From contig OZ242009.1 of assembly GCA_965204715.1 (NCBI GenBank), forward strand, positions 1,984,001 to 2,048,000: a stretch of 64,000 bases of DNA. Reading direction: 5' to 3'. The DNA is from CATOSP01 sp965204715 (GTDB taxonomy: Bacteria; Chloroflexota; Dehalococcoidia; Lucifugimonadales; UBA3495). This document shows, one piece after another, positions 7,693 to 16,274 of this stretch (its first letter is position 1; every line of letters starts with the position of its first letter). The notes under the pieces were generated by a model. It made no database searches, had not been told where the DNA came from, and was given only the letters and a program-made list of their open reading frames with translations. The position numbers and the translations under genes are program-made.

Positions 7693-8826
7693 ATGACATC
7701 CACCAAGAAAGACCCGGTGTTGGTGGTCCTCCAGTTGTCGGGGGGCAACGACGCCCTGAACACTCTGATCCCTTACAGTGATCCCCTCTACCTGGACAAC
7801 CGGCCCAACGTCAGGATCGAGCCGGAGCGGGCACTTCAGATCAATGACAAGGTCGGCTTCAACCCGGCCATGGGCCCCATCAAGCGGCTCTATGATGAGG
7901 GCAAGGTGGCCGTAATCCAGGGGATCGGCTATCCCAACCCCAGCCGTTCCCATTTCCGCTCGATGGATATCTGGCACACTTGCGAGCCGGACAAGGTCGG
8001 GGACGAGGGCTGGCTGGGCCGCGCGGTCAAGGACCTGGACCCGGAGAAGGAGAACGTGCTGACCGGCGTCAACTTCGGCCGCGGCCTTCCCAGGGCACTG
8101 GTGGCCCCGGGCGTGCCGGTGGCTTCGGTGGGCAACCTGGAGACCTACGGCGTGTTGACCGGCATCGAGATCGAAGAGCAGCGCTCCAAGGCGCTTGACG
8201 TTTTCTCCAGGGTCTACTCGCCGATGATCGGACAGGGCCCGGTGCTGGACTACTTCGCCCAGACCGGTCTGGATGCGCTGGAAGGCGCGGACATTCTGAG
8301 CACTGCCCCAGGCATGTACTCCTCAACGGTGGAGTACGGCGGGGACGTGGTCGCCCAGTACATGCGCAACATTGCCCAGGTACACCTGGCGGGGCTGGGG
8401 ACCAGGGTCCTCTACACCACGGCCCCCTACAACAGCTTCGACACCCACGCTGGCGAGCTGGCCAACCACACTCGCCTGTGGACTGAGACCTCCAACGCCG
8501 TCGCCGACTTCTACGACGACCTGAAGGAACACGACGCGGGCGATAACGTGATAACGCTGGTCTTCACCGAGTTCGGGCGCAGGGTGCATGACAACGGCTC
8601 CGGGACCGACCACGGCTCCGGCGGCGTGGCCTTCGTGATTGGAGAGTCGGTGAAGGGCGGCCTCTATGGCGAGTACCCCTCGCTGGAGGAAAACAAGCTC
8701 CTGGAGGGCGACCTCCACTTCAACAACGACTTCCGCGGTCTTTATTCCACCCTGTTGGAGAAGTGGATGGGCCTGGACGCCAAGCCCATCGTGAACGGCG
8801 CATTCGAGCAGATGGACTTTATTTAG
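7693..8826 (+). CDS. DUF1501 domain-containing protein
   Basis: A 377-residue DUF1501 protein of the alkaline-phosphatase-like (sulfatase) fold. Family landmarks are VVLQLSGGNDALNTLIP at the start, AVIQGIGYPNPSRSHFRSMD, and near the C-terminus FTEFGRRVHDNGSGTDHGSG, which holds the conserved His/Asp positions. Usual family members begin with a twin-arginine signal; this one starts MTSTKKDPVLVV and lacks it, so a cytoplasmic location or another export route must apply. It is 114 bases downstream of the DUF1800 gene. The start has GGGGGAAGG upstream. The partner function with DUF1800 is known only from co-occurrence. Confidence 0.92.
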   Translation: MTSTKKDPVLVVLQLSGGNDALNTLIPYSDPLYLDNRPNVRIEPERALQINDKVGFNPAMGPIKRLYDEGKVAVIQGIGYPNPSRSHFRSMDIWHTCEPDKVGDEGWLGRAVKDLDPEKENVLTGVNFGRGLPRALVAPGVPVASVGNLETYGVLTGIEIEEQRSKALDVFSRVYSPMIGQGPVLDYFAQTGLDALEGADILSTAPGMYSSTVEYGGDVVAQYMRNIAQVHLAGLGTRVLYTTAPYNSFDTHAGELANHTRLWTETSNAVADFYDDLKEHDAGDNVITLVFTEFGRRVHDNGSGTDHGSGGVAFVIGESVKGGLYGEYPSLEENKLLEGDLHFNNDFRGLYSTLLEKWMGLDAKPIVNGAFEQMDFI

Positions 8827-8965
8827 CCCAAGCCCGTTGTGAACATAGTGGATGGCTGCTCCGGCTGCTATCCACTAACAACTATCCATCACGCCGAGGA
8901 CGGGTCCAACTACAGCGGGCTGTCCGCTGGCACGCAAAGGATCCGTCCCTAGAGGGAGGAGCAAT

Positions 8966-10006
8966 ATGGTGGCAATCAGGCCAAAGAGAATTACCTACGT
9001 GCAGCTCCAGTACAGCCACACCATCGGGCGCGGTGAGCAGTTCGGCCCTGGTTTCAGCTACCCGATTCACATGGCGCGGGGCGAGGACGACCTGATGTAC
9101 GTCCTGTGCCGGTCTTCGGAGTACCGGCCGGAGGGCACCCGCATCGCGGTCTGCACGGTTGACGAGGAGTACGTCAACGCCTTTGCGCGGGGCGTACCAC
9201 AGCAGGGTCCCCACGAGTATAACTTCGACGACGGGTCGCTGGTCTGGCCGGTGACGGTGGCCATCGCCAGCAACGGCAACGTGTACGTTTCCGACGAGTG
9301 GCTGAACCGGATCTCCATGTTCACCCGGGACGGCGATTACATCGGCAAGTGGGAGGAGCGTCAGGGCAGTGGTGACGGCGAGCTTGACCGTCCGGCGGGC
9401 TTGGCAATCGACGCGGACGACAATGTTTACGTCGTGGACAGCATGAACCACCGGGTGCAGAAGTTCACGCCCGGCGGGGAGTTCATCTCCAAGTTCGGGA
9501 CGCACGGCGATGGGGACGGCGAGTTCAACATGCCCTGGGGCATCGCCATCGATAAGCAGGGCGACATTTACGTCGCCGACTGGCGCAACGACCGGATTCA
9601 GAAGTTCAACGCCGGCGGGCAATTCCTGATGAAGTTCGGGTCCTCCGGGTCCGGCGAGGGCGAGTTCAACCGCCCCACCGACGTGGCCGTGGACAAGGAC
9701 GGCATCATCTACGTCGCAGACTGGCTGAACAACAGGCTCCAGGTCTTCGACGAGAACGGCAACTTCGTGGGTCTGAAGACCGGCGACGCGACCATCTCCA
9801 AGTGGGGTAAGGACAAGCTGGACGCCAACCCCGAGATGTGGGGAGAGCGGGAGCGCGCCCAGAACCTGGAAAGGGAGAAGGACTTCTGGGCGCCCAGCGG
9901 GGTTGAGGTGGACGATGACGGTAACGTGTTCGTCTGCGAAGGCCCGCGCAACCGCATCCAGGTATACCGGAAGCAGGCTCCCACGTTCATGGGGCCGCGC
10001 CTGTAG
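8966..10006 (+). CDS. NHL-repeat six-bladed beta-propeller protein
   Basis: A 346-residue repeat protein built of NHL blades: repeated patterns of the type GIAIDKQGDIYVADWRNDRI QKF occur about every 47 residues (around residues 93, 148, 195, 242 and 312). NHL propellers bind proteins, peptides or sugars, or act as lyases; no catalytic motif stands out here. There is no signal peptide. It closes the DUF1800-DUF1501 operon and is followed by a strong terminator at 10034. A scaffolding or sensor role for the complex is inference. AGAGGGAGGAG precedes the ATG. Confidence 0.88.
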   Translation: MVAIRPKRITYVQLQYSHTIGRGEQFGPGFSYPIHMARGEDDLMYVLCRSSEYRPEGTRIAVCTVDEEYVNAFARGVPQQGPHEYNFDDGSLVWPVTVAIASNGNVYVSDEWLNRISMFTRDGDYIGKWEERQGSGDGELDRPAGLAIDADDNVYVVDSMNHRVQKFTPGGEFISKFGTHGDGDGEFNMPWGIAIDKQGDIYVADWRNDRIQKFNAGGQFLMKFGSSGSGEGEFNRPTDVAVDKDGIIYVADWLNNRLQVFDENGNFVGLKTGDATISKWGKDKLDANPEMWGERERAQNLEREKDFWAPSGVEVDDDGNVFVCEGPRNRIQVYRKQAPTFMGPRL

Positions 10007-10033
10007 CCCCTGACGGAAGCGGAACTTTGGGTA

Positions 10034-10064
10034 GGCCCCCGTTAGCTTGGACGGGGGCCTTTTC
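10034..10064 (+). terminator. Rho-independent terminator
   Basis: GGCCCCCGT (10034-10042) pairs with ACGGGGGCC (10051-10059) and is followed by TTTTC. It ends the operon beginning at 6173. Confidence 0.85.
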
Positions 10065-10159
10065 TTGTTGTTGATTCAGTGGAGCTACTGTACTGTATTA
10101 CGGGAGGGCAACTGCCAAACCTGCGCAAGGATAGTCCATGTATGCCATAATAAGCCGCA

Positions 10160-10615
10160 GTGAACTGGCAGAGGCTGGAGCGATGGGTAACGATCTCCTT
10201 CGGCGTCGCGGCCGGTATTGCGGTTATCATCCAGCTAACCAAGAGGTTCGCACCCGAGGTTTGGTTCCTGCATCGGTTGGCCAGGGATGTTGCGGATTAC
10301 CTGGACGAACTTGGCGACATCGGCAGCGGTGTAATTATCGTCGTTTTCCTATCAGTCATGGGAGGCAGTTGGGTTATGACGGTACTTCTTAGAGGTATAG
10401 AGAAGCTCCATGAGATGAGACAGGAACGTCGGAGGATTCGCGAAGAGGGCCGCATGGAGGGGCGTAAAGAAGGCCGCATGGAGGGCCGTGAAGAAGGTCG
10501 CCGAGAAATGCTCGCTACCTTGCGGTCACGGCTCATGGAGATGGGGCATGACCCGGATGAAATCCTGCCGCTGGGAGAAGGGGAATCCGAGATCGACCCC
10601 TTTGACTATGGGTAA
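10160..10615 (+). CDS. Small membrane protein with Arg/Glu-rich repeat tail
   Basis: A 151-residue protein from GTG 10160. Two hydrophobic segments are visible at about residues 9-27 (WVTISFGVAAGIAVIIQL) and 55-77 (SGVIIVVFLSVMGGSWVMTV). A charged C-terminal region follows with two direct 8-residue repeats (GRMEGRKE, GRMEGREE; 24-bp DNA repeat at 10448 and 10472). The repeated E/G/R tail resembles those of Uma2/Rpn-type proteins. No function is recognised. It lies upstream of the M28-like gene on the same strand. Confidence 0.55.
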   Translation: MNWQRLERWVTISFGVAAGIAVIIQLTKRFAPEVWFLHRLARDVADYLDELGDIGSGVIIVVFLSVMGGSWVMTVLLRGIEKLHEMRQERRRIREEGRMEGRKEGRMEGREEGRREMLATLRSRLMEMGHDPDEILPLGEGESEIDPFDYG

Positions 10616-10658
10616 TCTGATATAACCCGCTCTTACGTATGTATGACTGGAGCAATAC

Positions 10659-11828
10659 GTGGACCGTATAGACCGCATCGCCCGAATTATCAGAGAGTTC
10701 GATTCCCAGGGCTGGCACCGAACGGGTACGCCCGTCGACCATGAATCGGCCCATTGGCTGGCGGCCAAGGCCCGGGAAATCGGAGTCGCCGCGGAGCTGG
10801 AACCCTTCGGGTTGAGCCGGGTTGACCCCCGGGAGTGTTGGCTGGAAGTGGGCGGAAACCGCATCCCTGGTCTGCCGATGTTTGACGGTGACTTCACTCC
10901 TCCCGGGGGCGTTAGAGGCCGCATTGGCCCGCTGGGGTCGGATGCTGAGATTGGCTTGGGACGGGTCACAAGGGGAGGGCCGGAGAACCGGGTACTGGAC
11001 GATGCGCGGAAGTCGGGCGGCTGCCAGGGGCTGGTGGCGGTTACGGCAGGTGACCGTCCGGGGTTGATGCCAATGAACGCCACGGCTTTCCCCAAGGCCT
11101 TCGGTCCTCCGGTGTTGCAGGTGGCCAGCGAGACAGAGGAGCGGCTAATTGAGTACGCCAGGCTCGGAATGGAAGCCACCCTAATGGTGTCGGTGGAACG
11201 CACCGACTCGGAGTCGTTCAACGTCGTTGGACGCATCGAGGGTGCGGAGCAGGGGCTTGCGCCACTGGTCGTGATGACGCCTCGTTCCGGCTGGTGGCAG
11301 TGCGCCAGCGAGCGGGGCGGTGGCATCGCCTGCTGGCTGGCGCTGATGCGGGCCATCATGGAGGCGGGGGCGCGGCGCGACGTGATTTTTGTGGCTACCA
11401 GCGCCCACGAGCTGGGGCTGATGGGCGTCCATGATTTCATCGGGCGCAGGCCGGGGGTCGAGACAGAGGCGTTTGCGTGGCTGCATTTTGGCGCGAACAT
11501 CGGCGGCGCGCTGGACCCGAGCGCCCGCTTCTCGGCCACGGACGGGGAGTTGGAATCGATGACCGCCGCTGCCTTGGAGCGTCAAAATGCCAACCCGGCG
11601 GAGGCTGTGCCGAGGGGGACCACTGTTGGCGCCGAGTCCCAGGTGATTGCCGGACTCGGTGGGCGGGTGACAGCGATGGTCGGGGGGAATCCCCTGTTCC
11701 ACTTGGAATCGGACCGCTGGCCGGACGCAGTTGACGTTGATGCCGTTGCCGGGTTCGCCGCGGCATACTCAGACGTTGCCATCGAGCTTGCCCAAAGTGG
11801 GGGCTGGGCGAGTTTGGACGGAGGTTAG
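10659..11828 (+). CDS. Degenerate M28-like peptidase-fold protein
   Basis: 389 residues from GTG 10659 (GGAG upstream). The layout follows M28 aminopeptidases with a PA-like insert: an N-terminal cap with HESAHWLAAKAREIG, a middle insert, then the zinc-domain order VVMTPRSGWWQC, ERGGGIACWLALMRAI, VATSAHELGLMGVHDF, LHFGANIGGA and a final FHLESDRWPD. In active M28 enzymes the corresponding motifs carry HxD, DNASG, EE and D metal ligands. Here the HxD position reads TPR, DNASG reads ERGGG, the catalytic pair reads HE, and the later Asp is absent; only the last His and one Glu remain. A non-catalytic or altered role is likely. It is cotranscribed with the MqnA-like gene, 9 bases downstream. Confidence 0.65.
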   Translation: MDRIDRIARIIREFDSQGWHRTGTPVDHESAHWLAAKAREIGVAAELEPFGLSRVDPRECWLEVGGNRIPGLPMFDGDFTPPGGVRGRIGPLGSDAEIGLGRVTRGGPENRVLDDARKSGGCQGLVAVTAGDRPGLMPMNATAFPKAFGPPVLQVASETEERLIEYARLGMEATLMVSVERTDSESFNVVGRIEGAEQGLAPLVVMTPRSGWWQCASERGGGIACWLALMRAIMEAGARRDVIFVATSAHELGLMGVHDFIGRRPGVETEAFAWLHFGANIGGALDPSARFSATDGELESMTAAALERQNANPAEAVPRGTTVGAESQVIAGLGGRVTAMVGGNPLFHLESDRWPDAVDVDAVAGFAAAYSDVAIELAQSGGWASLDGG

Positions 11829-11836
11829 TTATCGCT

Positions 11837-12595
11837 ATGCCCATCAAGGTTGCCCGGATACCGAACCTGGAATGCGAGGCGTTCTATTTCGATATGGAAC
11901 GCCGGGGCATCGAAGTGCTGAACATGGGGATCAACGACGTGCCCGATGCCCTGGACCGGGGCGAGGTTGATGCGGGGCCGGTGTCCTTCGTGGACACATT
12001 CCGTCTTGCGCCGAAAGCCGCGCCGGTCTCCGGATTCTGCGTGGCGTCGGTGACCAGGGCCACCGCTAGTGTGCTGCTCTCCAAGAGTCCGATAGATGAG
12101 TTGAGCGGCGGGAGGATTGCCCTTGGCGACGGGGACGCGACGTCGGTGAGCCTGCTACAGGTGCTGCTGACGCTGAAGCACGAGGTGCGCCGGGAGGCTT
12201 TCGTTGACCAGCAATCGGAGCACGACGCCTTTCTGCTGACGGGCAACCAGGCGCTGCGCCGCCGCCGCGGAGCGAGGGGGTTTCCTCACCGCTACGACCT
12301 GGGCGAGGAGTGGCAGTCGTGGACCGGGATGCCCTTCGTCTTTTCCCGGTGGATGGCCCGCGCGGACATGGAACGTCAGGACCTGGTGGTGCTGGAGGAC
12401 GCCCTGTTCGTGGGGCAGGAGGACTGGATCAACAACCTTTACCTGGCGACGGGGCCGCGGGACGACCTGCTTATGTTGCCCAGGGAGGTGCTGGAGTACG
12501 TGCAGGGTCTGAGGTTCTTCATGGGTGTGCCGGAGGAGCGTTCCATAGAGCTGTTCCAGGAGAAGATGGCGCTGCTGGAGGACGTTTCGGCGTAG
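11837..12595 (+). CDS. MqnA/MqnD-like periplasmic-binding-fold enzyme
   Basis: 252 residues with the chorismate dehydratase (MqnA) pattern: an N-terminal strand, NDVPDALDRGEVDAGPVSF, a central DLGEEWQSWTGMPFVFSRWM motif that is the clearest family signature, and a C-terminal helix bundle. MqnA removes water from chorismate to give 3-enolpyruvyl-benzoate, the first step of the futalosine menaquinone pathway. No mqnBCDE is adjacent and the neighbour is an M28-like protein, so it may be a paralogue using another small acid. It is at the short end of the family. Cytosolic; coupled to the upstream gene. Confidence 0.7.
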   Translation: MPIKVARIPNLECEAFYFDMERRGIEVLNMGINDVPDALDRGEVDAGPVSFVDTFRLAPKAAPVSGFCVASVTRATASVLLSKSPIDELSGGRIALGDGDATSVSLLQVLLTLKHEVRREAFVDQQSEHDAFLLTGNQALRRRRGARGFPHRYDLGEEWQSWTGMPFVFSRWMARADMERQDLVVLEDALFVGQEDWINNLYLATGPRDDLLMLPREVLEYVQGLRFFMGVPEERSIELFQEKMALLEDVSA

Positions 12596-12670
12596 GCCGT
12601 TCGTTCCCTATCGGACGGACTGTAACACCGTGCGTTGCATCGAGGAAAAATACGGAGGTATAGACATAGC

Positions 12671-13066
12671 ATGGTCAAGATTAAACACATAGCTTATACA
12701 ACCACCGACCCGGACAAGGTGGCGGCGTTTTACGTTGAGACGCTGGGGATGCAGGAAGTGGGCCGCGGCAGCGGCGGTCACGTTTACTTGAGCGACGGCG
12801 AGTTGAACATGACCATCCGCAAGTGCAAGTCCGCAGGCGATGCGGACGTTGGGGAGCAGGGCGCGGACTTCAGCGGCCTTCACCACATCGGATTTGTGGT
12901 GGATGACGTGGAGGAATATGCCCAGCGTATGGAACAGGGCGGCGCAAAGCGACTCACTCCCCGCTCGGAGAACCGTGGCCCCGGCCCCAGCCAGGCAGAG
13001 ATCAAGCTGAGCGGCCCGGACGGAGTGATCCTGGACATATCGGAGACTGGCTGGATCGGGAACTAA
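12671..13066 (+). CDS. VOC-superfamily (glyoxalase/methylmalonyl-CoA epimerase-like) protein
   Basis: 131 residues from ATG 12671 (GGAGG 12 bases upstream; an in-frame ATG at 12635 has no signal). Two betaalphabetabetabeta units are visible, starting IKHIAYTTTDPDKVAAFYVE and GLHHIGFVVDDVEEYAQRM, with H, H and a C-terminal E (LDISETG) as candidate metal ligands. The family covers lyases, epimerases and dioxygenases; the substrate cannot be told. It stands between the MqnA-like gene and a terminator. Confidence 0.85.
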   Translation: MVKIKHIAYTTTDPDKVAAFYVETLGMQEVGRGSGGHVYLSDGELNMTIRKCKSAGDADVGEQGADFSGLHHIGFVVDDVEEYAQRMEQGGAKRLTPRSENRGPGPSQAEIKLSGPDGVILDISETGWIGN

Positions 13067-13095
13067 GCTCCGCTCACAACAATCGAGTAATGTGG

Positions 13096-13129
13096 AGTCC
13101 CCTTTCATTTTTCTGGAGGGGGACTTTTT
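13096..13129 (+). terminator. Rho-independent terminator
   Basis: AGTCCCC (13096-13102) pairs with GGGGACT (13119-13125), then TTTTC. It follows the VOC gene. Confidence 0.75.
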
Positions 13130-13298
13130 CTATTTCGGTATGCTGTCCTCCCGGACTTCAGACTTTCTCCTCTGTCTTATTTGTTGGTCGTATACCCTGG
13201 GGGTAGGGGTAGTAGATCGGCCTTCCCTGGCTTCGCTAAAGGGTGTGTGACTAGGAGTAGAGGCTCTAGCGGGGCGTTCCCCGCTACCAGGGGAGGTT

Positions 13299-13406
13299 TC
13301 AGTCAGGGAAGATTATGCCGAGGAAGAAGAGTATCACCAACACTACGATGATGAAGAACAGGCACCCGCAACCGAAGCCAAACCCTCTTCTGAACCCTTC
13401 GCCCAT
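13299..13406 (-). CDS. 35-residue single-span membrane protein coupled to nudC
   Basis: On the minus strand the nudC stop codon and the start of this frame overlap as TAATG, and GGAGAGG lies 8 bases before the ATG. The product begins MGEGFRRGFGFGCGCLFF and continues as a run of hydrophobic residues (IIVVLVILFFLGIIF), then PD and stop: one transmembrane helix with a short positive, Gly/Cys-rich N-terminus. It is too short for most annotation pipelines. Function unknown; tight coupling suggests coexpression with NudC. Confidence 0.6.
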   Translation of the reverse strand: MGEGFRRGFGFGCGCLFFIIVVLVILFFLGIIFPD

Positions 13407-14353
13407 TAGCCGGCCTCTCCAACTGCCCAGGCGCGGATCAGGTGGTAGGCGATAGCCAGCGGGCCGGGGATGGCCAAGACGCTGCTCCTTTCGTCCAGGG
13501 CCAGCAGGACCTCTTCCCGGTCGAACCAGCGGACGTCGGCCATTTCCTCATTGTCCATAGCGATGTCGGTGGTGGCGGCGTCGGCGTGGCAGCCGATCAT
13601 CAGGGACGAAGGGAAGGGCCAGGGTTGGGATGAGTGGTATTGAACCGTGCCGACCTGGATTCCGGCCTCCTCCATTATCTCGCGGGCCACGGCCTCCTCA
13701 ATGGACTCTCCCTGGTCCATGAAACCCGCCAGGGCGGAGTAGCGGCGCATCTGCACCAGGCGGCCCCGGGACTGGCCCAGCAGGCACCGGTCACCGTCGT
13801 GGACGACGGTGATTACCACAGGGTCGGTGCGGGGGTAGTGTTCCGTGTTGCACTCGGGGCACCGGCGGACCTGGCCGCCACGGGCCATGTAGCTGGCGTG
13901 GCCGCAGACCGAGCAGAAGCCGTGGCGGTTGTGCCAGTTGAGCTGGGCGCGGGCCTGGGCGATGATGCCGGACTCGGGGCCGCTGACATACTCAGCGGCA
14001 GCCCTGGCATCCTCGAATGTCAGCACTCCGCGGTCCTGAAGCTCGGCCACGGCCTGGCGGCTGTCGGATATGTCGATAACGAAGCGGGCCTCGCCGTCCA
14101 GCAAGCCGAGGAAGACCGGTTCAGCTTCGACGCCCATGCGTATCAAATCTCCAGGGGTCAACCATGCCAATTCCTGTACGTTTCCAGGCCCCGATCCGGG
14201 GACGACTGGGACGTTGAGATCCGACATGGGGAGCAGCCTGGTCGCGGGGTCGGTGGCGACCCTCTTTATCCAGTCCTCATCGCGGCGTTCACGTTCCCCC
14301 CGGTCAATGGGGTTGGCCGCGAAAATGTGGGGCGCGCGAATTCTCTGGTTCAT
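13406..14353 (-). CDS. nudC: NAD+ diphosphatase / NADH pyrophosphatase (Nudix)
   Basis: 315 residues from ATG 14353; the open frame continues upstream but MNQRIRAPHIF is the natural beginning. Domain order is that of NudC: an N-terminal beta domain, a zinc ribbon (CSVC near residue 151, CPEC near residue 168), and a C-terminal Nudix domain with the full box GFMDQGESIEEAVAREIMEE. The SQPWPFP motif, specific to the NudC group, follows. It hydrolyses NAD(H) to NMN(H) and AMP, and can remove NAD caps from RNA in characterised members. It is divergent from crcB. Confidence 0.95.
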   Translation of the reverse strand: MNQRIRAPHIFAANPIDRGERERRDEDWIKRVATDPATRLLPMSDLNVPVVPGSGPGNVQELAWLTPGDLIRMGVEAEPVFLGLLDGEARFVIDISDSRQAVAELQDRGVLTFEDARAAAEYVSGPESGIIAQARAQLNWHNRHGFCSVCGHASYMARGGQVRRCPECNTEHYPRTDPVVITVVHDGDRCLLGQSRGRLVQMRRYSALAGFMDQGESIEEAVAREIMEEAGIQVGTVQYHSSQPWPFPSSLMIGCHADAATTDIAMDNEEMADVRWFDREEVLLALDERSSVLAIPGPLAIAYHLIRAWAVGEAG

Positions 14354-14521
14354 GCTTTCGTCCGATCGTGAGTTTGACCCATCGTCTGGATGATCTGGTG
14401 TCGGGTGTATTTTGATACCTGGACGGCGTTTCGTCCACATCCTGACAGGCGGGTTGCAATGTAGTCCAAGAAGGAGCGATTGCCGGTACAATGGCCGGGA
14501 CCGTCGGGAGGGATGGCTTCT

Positions 14522-14905
14522 ATGATAACGGTGCTGCTTGTGGGGGCTGGCGGATTCGCCGGTTCGATTTTCAGATACCTGCTGAACCGGGAAGTGCAGC
14601 AGCTATTGTCCGCTTCCGGGGTTTTCCCTTACGGGATTCTGGTGGTGAACGTTGCGGGGTGCTTCATCATAGGACTGCTGGGTGGACTGGCATCGGCGCA
14701 TGGAGTCCTGGGACTGAACAGTGGGGCGCGGGCCTTCCTGTTTGTTGGGTTCCTGGGAGGGTTCACCACCTTTTCCGCGTTTGGATTCGACACGATGAGC
14801 ATGGTCAGGGAAGGCGCTTTCGGGTTGGCCTTGGTCAACGTGGCGTCGCAGGTCGTACTGGGCCTGGGGGCCGTGTGGCTAGGATACCGGCTGGCCCTCT
14901 TGTGA
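14522..14905 (+). CDS. crcB: Fluoride channel CrcB/Fluc
   Basis: 127 residues starting at ATG 14522, with GGGAGGG about 9 bases upstream; earlier in-frame starts at 14480 (TTG) and 14513 are less consistent with family length. Four hydrophobic helices are visible, with the family motifs GAGGFAGSIFRYLLN, YGILVVNVAGCFIIG and GFLGGFTTFSAFGFDTM. Fluc proteins are dual-topology dimers that export fluoride through the inner membrane. I looked for a fluoride riboswitch in the 130 bases upstream and saw none. It stands alone and converges with the enoyl-CoA hydratase relative. Confidence 0.93.
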   Translation: MITVLLVGAGGFAGSIFRYLLNREVQQLLSASGVFPYGILVVNVAGCFIIGLLGGLASAHGVLGLNSGARAFLFVGFLGGFTTFSAFGFDTMSMVREGAFGLALVNVASQVVLGLGAVWLGYRLALL

Positions 14906-14921
14906 TAGAAGCAAGTCCACT

Positions 14922-15710
14922 CTAATACTTCCAGTTGGGCTGCCGCTTTTGGAGGAAGGCGGAGATGCCCTCCCGGGCGTCTTCCTTTTCCAGGTTGTCC
15001 ACCATTACCGCCTGGGCTAGTTGGTAGGCGGCGGGCCGGTCGAGTTCTATCTGGCGGTAGAAAGCAGGTTTGCCGATGGACAGGGTCTGGGAACTGGCCG
15101 CGGCGATGTGGCGGGCCAACTCCAGGACGTTCTCCTCGAGTCCATCGTCGGGTACGACACGGTTGACCAGCCCCGCCTCCTGGGCCTCGGCGGCGGAGAT
15201 GGGGATGCCGGTGAGGAGCATTTCCATAGCCTTTTTGGTGTTGACGGCGCGGGCCAGGGCTACGCCGGGCGTGGTGCAGAACAAGCCAATCTGGACGCCG
15301 GGGGTGGCGAATCTGGCTGACTCGGCTGCGACGGCGAGGTCGCAGGTTGCCACCAGTTGGCAACCCGCGGCGGTGGCCAAGCCCTGCACCTGGGCGATTA
15401 CCGGCTTGGGCAGCAGGCGAATGGCCTCCATGACTTTGGTGCAGAGAGTGAACACGGCCTCGTATGAATCGTGGTCCCGGTCTACCATCTCGTTGAGGTC
15501 GTGGCCGGAACTGAAGACAGGGCCGCTGGAGCGGAGCACGACGACCCGTACGGTTGGGTCTTCCTCGAACCGGTCGAGGTAGTCCTTGAGAGTTTCCAGG
15601 ACGAGGGTGGAGAGAACGTTCCGCCGGTCGGGGTTGTTCAATGTCAGGATTGCTACGCCGCCGTCCTGTTCGTAGAGCACCGGGCTATCTTTAGTGAGTT
15701 GTTCGGCCAT
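14922..15710 (-). CDS. Enoyl-CoA hydratase/isomerase family protein (ECHDC3-like)
   Basis: 262 residues with the crotonase fold: VAILTLNNPDRRNVLS at the start, SSGPVFSSGHDLNEM, the oxyanion-hole region VQGLATAAGCQLVATCDL and QIGLFCTTPGVALARAV. In true hydratases the last segment carries catalytic Glu residues (GxxPxxGG); here it reads GLFCTTPGVAL, the hallmark of the ECHDC3-like group, which lacks them. It probably binds an acyl-CoA but the reaction is unknown. The start is ATG 15710. Confidence 0.88.
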   Translation of the reverse strand: MAEQLTKDSPVLYEQDGGVAILTLNNPDRRNVLSTLVLETLKDYLDRFEEDPTVRVVVLRSSGPVFSSGHDLNEMVDRDHDSYEAVFTLCTKVMEAIRLLPKPVIAQVQGLATAAGCQLVATCDLAVAAESARFATPGVQIGLFCTTPGVALARAVNTKKAMEMLLTGIPISAAEAQEAGLVNRVVPDDGLEENVLELARHIAAASSQTLSIGKPAFYRQIELDRPAAYQLAQAVMVDNLEKEDAREGISAFLQKRQPNWKY

Positions 15711-15734
15711 GTTCCGCTCCTTGGGGTTTCTTCC

Positions 15735-15757
15735 ATTCCAGTTTCGCGGGAATGCGA
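15735..15757. repeat. REP-like short palindromic repeat (copy 1)
   Basis: A short hairpin element with the shared core CGCGGGAATG, preceded by an ATTCC half. Related copies lie at 32239-32263 and 60928-60953, all intergenic. Confidence 0.45.
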
Positions 15758-15819
15758 GTGAATTTGGCCCTATTGTAACTTATCAGAGTACGGGGATAAT
15801 CGGGTCTTGCCAGGGTTTC

Positions 15820-16221
15820 TCAGCCCTCGGCGAGTTGAAAGGGGAGACCAAGGGAACTGGCGGGGTCGATGTTGGCGGTCAGATAGCCGTCGGCGCTCTG
15901 GGTGATGCCGCCATCCCCGCGCATCTGGTTGCCCTTGGCAGCCAGCTCCTGCGCGACCTGACGGATGTCGTCTACGCCCCAAGCCAGATGGTAAACACCG
16001 GGACCTTGCTCATCGAGGAAGCGGCCCATAGCCGAGTTGGGGTCCAGCGGTTCGGTGATCTCGAAGTTGGTGGCGCCGACCTTGTAGATGGCGTTCTTCA
16101 TGCCCCGGTTCTCATAGACCTGGAGCCTGTCGGGCTTCATGCCAAAGCTTGACTCGATGTACTTCACCATTGCGTCGCGGTCGTGGACGAGGAACCGGAC
16201 GTGATGCACGAATTTGAACAT
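15820..16221 (-). CDS. VOC-superfamily protein (methylmalonyl-CoA epimerase-like)
   Basis: 133 residues, two VOC modules beginning FKFVHHVRFLVHDRDAMVKY and GVYHLAWGVDDIRQVAQELA. Candidate metal ligands are the first HH, an E (NFEITEPL) and the second H. The pattern recalls methylmalonyl-CoA epimerase, but the substrate is not provable. ATG 16221 with GGAGG 7-8 bases upstream. The IS630 element is inserted 46 bases upstream of its start. Confidence 0.82.
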   Translation of the reverse strand: MFKFVHHVRFLVHDRDAMVKYIESSFGMKPDRLQVYENRGMKNAIYKVGATNFEITEPLDPNSAMGRFLDEQGPGVYHLAWGVDDIRQVAQELAAKGNQMRGDGGITQSADGYLTANIDPASSLGLPFQLAEG

Positions 16222-16274
16222 GATGCCTCCCGGAGGGGTGAGGTTCGGGGTGGTGGGGGCATTCTAGTAGTCCA

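Noticed and set aside
6194..7699. A 501-codon antisense frame over the DUF1800 gene
   Set aside because: Shadow of a certain gene with strong codon bias; no domain or initiation signal.
14354..14521. A fluoride riboswitch upstream of crcB
   Set aside because: The conserved pseudoknot sequences of the crcB motif are not seen in this interval.
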